From an uncultured Lachnospiraceae bacterium (lineage in GTDB: Bacteria; Bacillota; Clostridia; Lachnospirales; Lachnospiraceae): a stretch of DNA of 64,000 nt. Under the pieces are notes generated by a model. It saw only the letters and a program-made list of their open reading frames with translations. It did not search any database and was not told where the DNA came from. The first letter of the stretch is position 1. Each line of letters opens with the position of its first letter. The stretch covers positions 4,270 through 68,269 of the forward strand of contig CAKRHW010000009.1 in the NCBI GenBank assembly GCA_934339365.1. Reading direction: 5' to 3'. Below are positions 59,979-64,000 of this stretch, piece after piece. The position numbers were made by a program, and so were the translations under genes.

Positions 59979-61073
59979 ATGTCTGGTTTAAATTTATCGG
60001 AAAATATTGCAAGACTACGGCATGAAAGGAAAATTACACAGGAAGAACTTGCGGATTTTGTTGGGGTAACCAAGGCATCTGTTTCGAAGTGGGAGAGCGG
60101 GAAGAGTACTCCGGATATTTTATTGATGCCACTTTTGGCTTCGTTTTTTGGAGTAACGGTGGATGAATTAATGGGGTATGAACCACAATTGGCACAGGAA
60201 CAGATTCGACGGATTTATGGAGAGTTATGCGAGGCATTTGTAGAACTTCCCGTTCTGGAGGCTTTTGAGAAAGTAAGAGATTATGTGCGGCGGTATTATT
60301 CCTGTTATCCTTTTTTGTTACAGGTTGTTAGCTTATATGTAAACCACATTTTATTAATTGATGATCAGGAAAAAAGCAGAAAACTGCTTTTAGAGGCAGA
60401 GAGATTTTGTGATCATATTATTGAGAGATGTAAGGATATTAGTATTCGGGAAGATGCAGTTTCGTTAAAAGCAATTTTGAATCTGCAGCTTGGAAAAGCA
60501 GAAGAAGCGATAGAAATGCTAAAAGACTTAGCGGATCCTATTCGAATTTCAGAACAGATTGAAGGAGTTTTCATTCAGGCATATTTGCAGGCAGGAGAGA
60601 TAGAAAAGGCGAAAGGATATACGCAAATCCGGATATATAGTCATTTATTGAGTTTGATTTCGGATGAAACGATATTTTTGTCTTTATATGAGCAGGAAAC
60701 AGAGCGTTGTGAGGAGACAATCCGAAGGGTAAAACTTATTATAGAATTGTATTCAATGGATACGCTGCATCCAAATACAGTTGCACAGTTTTATTATCAG
60801 GCAGCTGTTTTTCATGCCTCCAAGGGAAAAAATGAGGAAGCACTAGAAGAACTAAAGGTTTTTAAAGGGTGCGTGGATTTGTTAATCAAGGAGCCTTTTT
60901 TAAAAGGAAACCAAGACTTCGACCGCATAGAAGAATGGATTGAACGGTTGCCCCTTGGAAAAATGGCACCAAGAGATAAGCGTTTTCTTCAAGTTAGTAT
61001 ACAACAGGCATTGTTACATCCGGCTTTTGCAGCACTAAAAGAGAAAGAAGAATTTCAAAAAATATTTTCTTAA
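59979..61073 (+). CDS. XRE-family regulator with TPR-like C-terminal domain
   Basis: 364 residues. The helix-turn-helix covers about residues 8-65 (LRHERKITQEELADFVGVTKASVSKWESGKSTPDI). The rest is all helical with TPR-like repeats, a layout used for sensing a peptide or protein partner. It is the first gene of a four-gene operon with a membrane protein and an ABC transporter, and it probably controls its own promoter in repeat copy 2, and perhaps copy 1. Confidence 0.88.
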   Translation: MSGLNLSENIARLRHERKITQEELADFVGVTKASVSKWESGKSTPDILLMPLLASFFGVTVDELMGYEPQLAQEQIRRIYGELCEAFVELPVLEAFEKVRDYVRRYYSCYPFLLQVVSLYVNHILLIDDQEKSRKLLLEAERFCDHIIERCKDISIREDAVSLKAILNLQLGKAEEAIEMLKDLADPIRISEQIEGVFIQAYLQAGEIEKAKGYTQIRIYSHLLSLISDETIFLSLYEQETERCEETIRRVKLIIELYSMDTLHPNTVAQFYYQAAVFHASKGKNEEALEELKVFKGCVDLLIKEPFLKGNQDFDRIEEWIERLPLGKMAPRDKRFLQVSIQQALLHPAFAALKEKEEFQKIFS

Positions 61074-61089
61074 AAAGAAGGGAGTTATT

Positions 61090-61293
61090 ATGGATATCAA
61101 GGAGATTTTACCGTTTCTTATTCCACTTATCATCGTGGAACTGGGATTATTAGGGTATACAATACATCATATTTTAACACACAAGACGTATAAGCGTGGA
61201 AACCGGATGCTTTGGCTTGTGATTTCTATTGTAGGGATGGAGTTTATTGGACCGATCTTATATTTCTTGCTTGGAAAGGATGATGAATCATGA
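61090..61293 (+). CDS. Small PLDc_N-domain membrane protein
   Basis: 67 residues with two membrane helices (about 6-28 and 39-61). The second half MLWLVISIVGMEFIGPILYFLLGKDDES matches the PLDc_N membrane domain often found beside ABC transporters in Firmicutes. No phospholipase part. Its stop overlaps the next start (ATGA). Confidence 0.85.
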   Translation: MDIKEILPFLIPLIIVELGLLGYTIHHILTHKTYKRGNRMLWLVISIVGMEFIGPILYFLLGKDDES

Positions 61294-62255
61294 AACATAT
61301 ACTTACCGTTTCCCATGTGCAAAAAAGATTTGGCACAAAGGAAGTGTTAAAGGATGTAAATTTTGAAGTACCGGAGCATACGATATTTGGATTTGTTGGG
61401 AAAAATGGTGCCGGTAAGACGACTACTATGAAAATGATTTTGGGACTGCTTCCGATAGATGAAGGACAGATTCTGGTAAATGGAGAAGCGGTTTCTTATG
61501 GCAATACCAGAACAAATCGGTTTGTGGGATATCTTCCGGATGTACCTGAGTTTTATCCTTATATGACACCTATGGAATATCTACATTTTTGTGGAGAAAT
61601 TGTAGGACTATCCAAAGAGGAGATTCAAAATCGAAGTAAACACTTGTTACAGCTGGTGGGATTAGGAGAAGAAAAGAGGCGTATCAAAGGATTTTCAAGA
61701 GGAATGAAACAAAGGCTGGGACTGGCACAGGCATTGCTTGGAAAACCGAAGCTTTTAATTTGTGATGAACCGACATCGGCACTTGATCCCATTGGGCGAA
61801 AGGAATTATTAGATATGCTAGTGGCAGCAAAGAAAGAGACAACGATTTTATTTTCTACACATATACTTTCGGATGTGGAACATATCTGTGATGAGGTTGC
61901 ATTTCTAAATGAGGGAAAGATTGTTCGTTCCGGAACTCTCCATGAAATAAAGGAAATGCATCATTCACCGGCTATGGAGATAGAGTTAGAATATAAGGAA
62001 GATGTAAGATGGATGCTTGCATCTTTTCCTTTTCTTAAGGAGAACTCTCAGGATAATTCGATACATTCCAAGGAACATTTAGGCGGAAAGTACGAGGATA
62101 AGCATGATGGTAAGTTTTGTCTGGTGCTGGAAAATCAGGAAAAAATGCCAGAGGTATTGCGTTATATCGCAGATCAAAAAATTTCTATACTTCGTATAGA
62201 GCGGGTAGAACCGACACTGGAGGATCTGTTTATAGAGGCGGTAGCTAGAAGATGA
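61290..62255 (+). CDS. ABC transporter ATPase
   Basis: 321 residues. Walker A GKNGAGKTTTMKM, Q loop in GYLPDVPEFYPYMT, signature FSRGMKQRLGLAQAL and Walker B LLICDEPTSALDP. This is the drug/peptide-type (CcmA-like) subgroup with a C-terminal extension of about 100 residues. It overlaps both neighbours by ATGA, showing tight coupling. Confidence 0.93.
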   Translation: MKHILTVSHVQKRFGTKEVLKDVNFEVPEHTIFGFVGKNGAGKTTTMKMILGLLPIDEGQILVNGEAVSYGNTRTNRFVGYLPDVPEFYPYMTPMEYLHFCGEIVGLSKEEIQNRSKHLLQLVGLGEEKRRIKGFSRGMKQRLGLAQALLGKPKLLICDEPTSALDPIGRKELLDMLVAAKKETTILFSTHILSDVEHICDEVAFLNEGKIVRSGTLHEIKEMHHSPAMEIELEYKEDVRWMLASFPFLKENSQDNSIHSKEHLGGKYEDKHDGKFCLVLENQEKMPEVLRYIADQKISILRIERVEPTLEDLFIEAVARR

Positions 62256-63013
62256 AGGCATTTATGAAAAAAGAATGGATGGAAATGACCCGGACAGGAC
62301 GGTTATGGATATTGCTTTTTGTTTTTGTGCTGTTTGGCATTATGAATCCGGCGGTGGCAAAATTGACACCATGGCTGATGAAGATGATGTCAGATTCGTT
62401 CGCAGATGCAGGAATTGTGATAAAAGAAGTTCCGGTAAGTGCAATGGATTCCTGGACGCAGTTTTTTAAAAATATGCCCATGGGGCTTATTGCGTTTGTT
62501 TTAATCTGGAGTGCTTCATTTACGACAGAATATCAGAGAGGAACGCTGGTTCAGATTGTTGCAAAGGGAATGTCTAGAAGTAAAATTATGGCAGCCAAAG
62601 CGGGAATGATGTTTGGAATATGGACGGTATTATATCTGATTTGTTTTGGAATTACTTATGGATATAATGCATATTTCTGGGATAATGGGGTTGCATCGAA
62701 TCTTGTATTTGGGGTATTCTGTTACTGGTTATTTGGAATCTGGGTTATTGCATTTCTGGTACTCTTTTCTACACTTGCCCAAAGCAATACGCAGGTTCTT
62801 GTTGGAACCGGAGTCGTTGTATTTGGAGTATATCTGCTAGGTATGCTGCGAAAAATTGGTAAATTTCTTCCGGTAAAATTAATGGATGGAATTACGATTT
62901 TAAAGGGAATGACGGTTCAGGAAGATTACATAGGAAGTATTTGCATGACTACCGGAATGATTATTATCAGTCTGATGATGTCTGTTATATTCTTTCAGAA
63001 AAAGAGATTGTAG
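62252..63013 (+). CDS. ABC transporter permease (ABC-2 type)
   Basis: 253 residues with about six membrane helices (first at 17-36). KNMPMGLIAFVLIWSASFTTEYQRGTLVQIVAKGMSRSKIMAAK is the typical ABC-2 segment. It is the last gene of the operon; no clear terminator follows. Substrate unknown; antimicrobial peptides or envelope lipids are usual for this operon type. Confidence 0.9.
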   Translation: MKAFMKKEWMEMTRTGRLWILLFVFVLFGIMNPAVAKLTPWLMKMMSDSFADAGIVIKEVPVSAMDSWTQFFKNMPMGLIAFVLIWSASFTTEYQRGTLVQIVAKGMSRSKIMAAKAGMMFGIWTVLYLICFGITYGYNAYFWDNGVASNLVFGVFCYWLFGIWVIAFLVLFSTLAQSNTQVLVGTGVVVFGVYLLGMLRKIGKFLPVKLMDGITILKGMTVQEDYIGSICMTTGMIIISLMMSVIFFQKKRL

Positions 63014-63062
63014 GATGGCAATGGCCTGATGTGGATTTTATATTCACTTATTTTTTGGGCTG

Positions 63063-63326
63063 CTACGTTTCGTAAATAAGATTCACAGCTTCCGCATAAA
63101 TCATAAATGCTAATTTGTTATCGTCCTTACGACTAAGACTAAGATTCCTCAAACGAAGATACTCTTTCCGCAAATCATTTGTTTTATTGCGGCTTCTTAT
63201 ATATTTTACCTTTTTTCGAACAGAGTCAAAATCAGGTATTTCAAAGAAGCTTTTGAATCTTTTCCCTTCCCGACCATCTGATAGTGCACTGTCAAATCGG
63301 TATAGGATAGCAGAACGATATATCAA
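63063..63326 (-). CDS. Possible gene fragment, unrecognised
   Basis: An open frame of 87 codons starting with TTG and no ribosome site. The protein is very basic in the middle (VRKKVKYIRSRNKTNDLRKEY) and ends KLAFMIYAEAVNLIYET. It lies 119 bp downstream of the DUF3791-like gene on the same strand. It may be the 3' end of a broken partner gene, or not coding. Confidence 0.3.
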   Translation of the reverse strand: MIYRSAILYRFDSALSDGREGKRFKSFFEIPDFDSVRKKVKYIRSRNKTNDLRKEYLRLRNLSLSRKDDNKLAFMIYAEAVNLIYET

Positions 63327-63445
63327 TGTTAATAGTTTTACAGAAATTAAATTGAGAATTAGGGCATAGAAAAGCTAACGTAAGTCCAGAACCTACGCAA
63401 ATGAAGCTGCACTCTGTTTTTGGTTGTCAATGGCAAGCACCTGTC

Positions 63446-63889
63446 TTAGGTTAATAAAACACCCTCCTGATAGCAGCATCTTAAGTAATCGGGATTGCTG
63501 TAATACAAACTGGAATTAAAATCTGATATCTCATCACTGATGAAGGAGGAAAAGACATCAATAATTGCCTGTGCTTCCTCATTTTCTGTGGTACTGGATA
63601 ATACAAGCTGTTGATATACTCTTCCAATTGATGTAACAGAAGGTATCGTATATTTGCAAGTACTAATTGTATCAAACGAACCTTTCGAAATCCCATATTG
63701 TTTAATCCATTCATCTGAAACTTGTTCAAAGCTCAGACAATGATTTACCTCTGCAACTTTTAACTGGTGTTCGATATTTTTTCTGGATAAACATGCGACA
63801 ACATCTTTTCTCCGATTGTTTGTCGCTCTGGCTACATATTCTATCATCGTACATACAAAATAAATATCATCTTTTCTTTTTTCATCCAT
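63446..63889 (-). CDS. DUF3791-like protein
   Basis: 147 residues from the ATG at 63889, which has GAGAGGAG about 10 bases upstream; an in-frame TTG at 63910 overlaps that site. The first 60 residues (DDIYFVCTMIEYVARATNNRRKDVVACLSRKNIEHQLKVAEVNH) fit DUF3791. The rest, ending SDEISDFNSSLYYSNPDYLRCCYQEG, is helical with no known function. DUF3791 genes often pair with DUF3990 ADP-ribosyltransferase-like genes; no intact partner is in view. Confidence 0.65.
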   Translation of the reverse strand: MDEKRKDDIYFVCTMIEYVARATNNRRKDVVACLSRKNIEHQLKVAEVNHCLSFEQVSDEWIKQYGISKGSFDTISTCKYTIPSVTSIGRVYQQLVLSSTTENEEAQAIIDVFSSFISDEISDFNSSLYYSNPDYLRCCYQEGVLLT

Positions 63890-63924
63890 GGATGGCTTCA
63901 CTCCTCTCAAATTTCAAACAATCA

Positions 63925-63950
63925 TTAGGCGTTTGCGAAACGCCATAATC
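63925..63950. repeat. Short inverted repeat
   Basis: GGCGTTT-GCG-AAACGCC with extra flanking ATTA/TAAT pairing. No T run on either side, so an operator or a remnant is more likely than a terminator. Confidence 0.5.
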
Positions 63951-64000
63951 CTCATAAATACGACATTTTTTTGTTGCTAAATTAAAATAACCCCTCACCG

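Overview
The window is AT-rich Firmicutes DNA, most likely from a gut Lachnospiraceae (Clostridia). The origin-proximal order gyrA-gyrB-recF-yaaA-dnaN-dnaA / oriC / rpmH-rnpA-yidD-yidC-jag-mnmE-mnmG-rsmG-(DegS-like)-parA-parB is the conserved Firmicutes arrangement. AdhE, DUF4446, the VTC/DUF4956/Cthe_2159-like cluster and an assimilatory AprAB sulfate operon suit an anaerobic fermenter. The assignment rests on gene content and order only.

Layout. 1-6.8 kb: gyrA (cut by the window edge), gyrB, recF, yaaA, dnaN and dnaA, all on the minus strand. oriC is bipartite. The dnaN-dnaA gap has DnaA boxes and a DnaA-trio-like unwinding element. The dnaA-rpmH gap has more boxes, four of them inside a perfect 32-bp inverted repeat. 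7.5-19.5 kb: the plus-strand replichore arm with ribosomal protein L34, RNase P, membrane insertion, tRNA modification and chromosome segregation genes. Three parS sites lie just before parA, and a fourth overlaps the stop codon of a histidine kinase gene 12 kb away. 19.8-24.3 kb: tRNA-Arg(CCT), serS and a strongly expressed adhE with a likely Rex operator. 24.4-31 kb: a membrane protein, an FtsX-type ABC exporter and a two-component system. 31-36 kb: VTC domain protein, DUF4956 membrane protein and a large secreted beta-helix protein with long Thr/Glu-rich repeats. 36.3-37.3 kb: a kinase-fold phosphotransferase behind a long structured leader. 37.5-47.3 kb: ABC-F protein, then a yaaO-like decarboxylase / GMP-kinase-like / holB / ricT / trmN6 / rsmI cluster matching the Bacillus yaaO-yabC region, then dgkA, a phasin-like protein and UbiB. 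47.3-56.6 kb: a complete sulfate uptake and reduction operon (sbp, fused cysT-cysW, cysA, aprA, aprB, cysD, cysN, rrf2). 56.6-64 kb: a GLUG-repeat surface protein, an unrecognised cysteine-rich protein, a broken YhcG/DUF1016 fragment, a regulated ABC transporter operon under a duplicated promoter, and a DUF3791-like gene.

How the genes work together. DnaA, DnaN, RecF and gyrase start and support replication at oriC, and ParAB with parS moves the origin. The sulfate operon takes sulfate through APS to sulfite using AprAB instead of CysH; no sulfite reductase is in the window. The VTC/DUF4956/beta-helix set is probably an envelope or surface system of unknown chemistry. The least explained items are that cluster, the structured leader at 36.3 kb, the inactive DegS-like protein beside parS, the CysN tail derived from an APS kinase, and the duplicated promoter around 58.6/59.9 kb.
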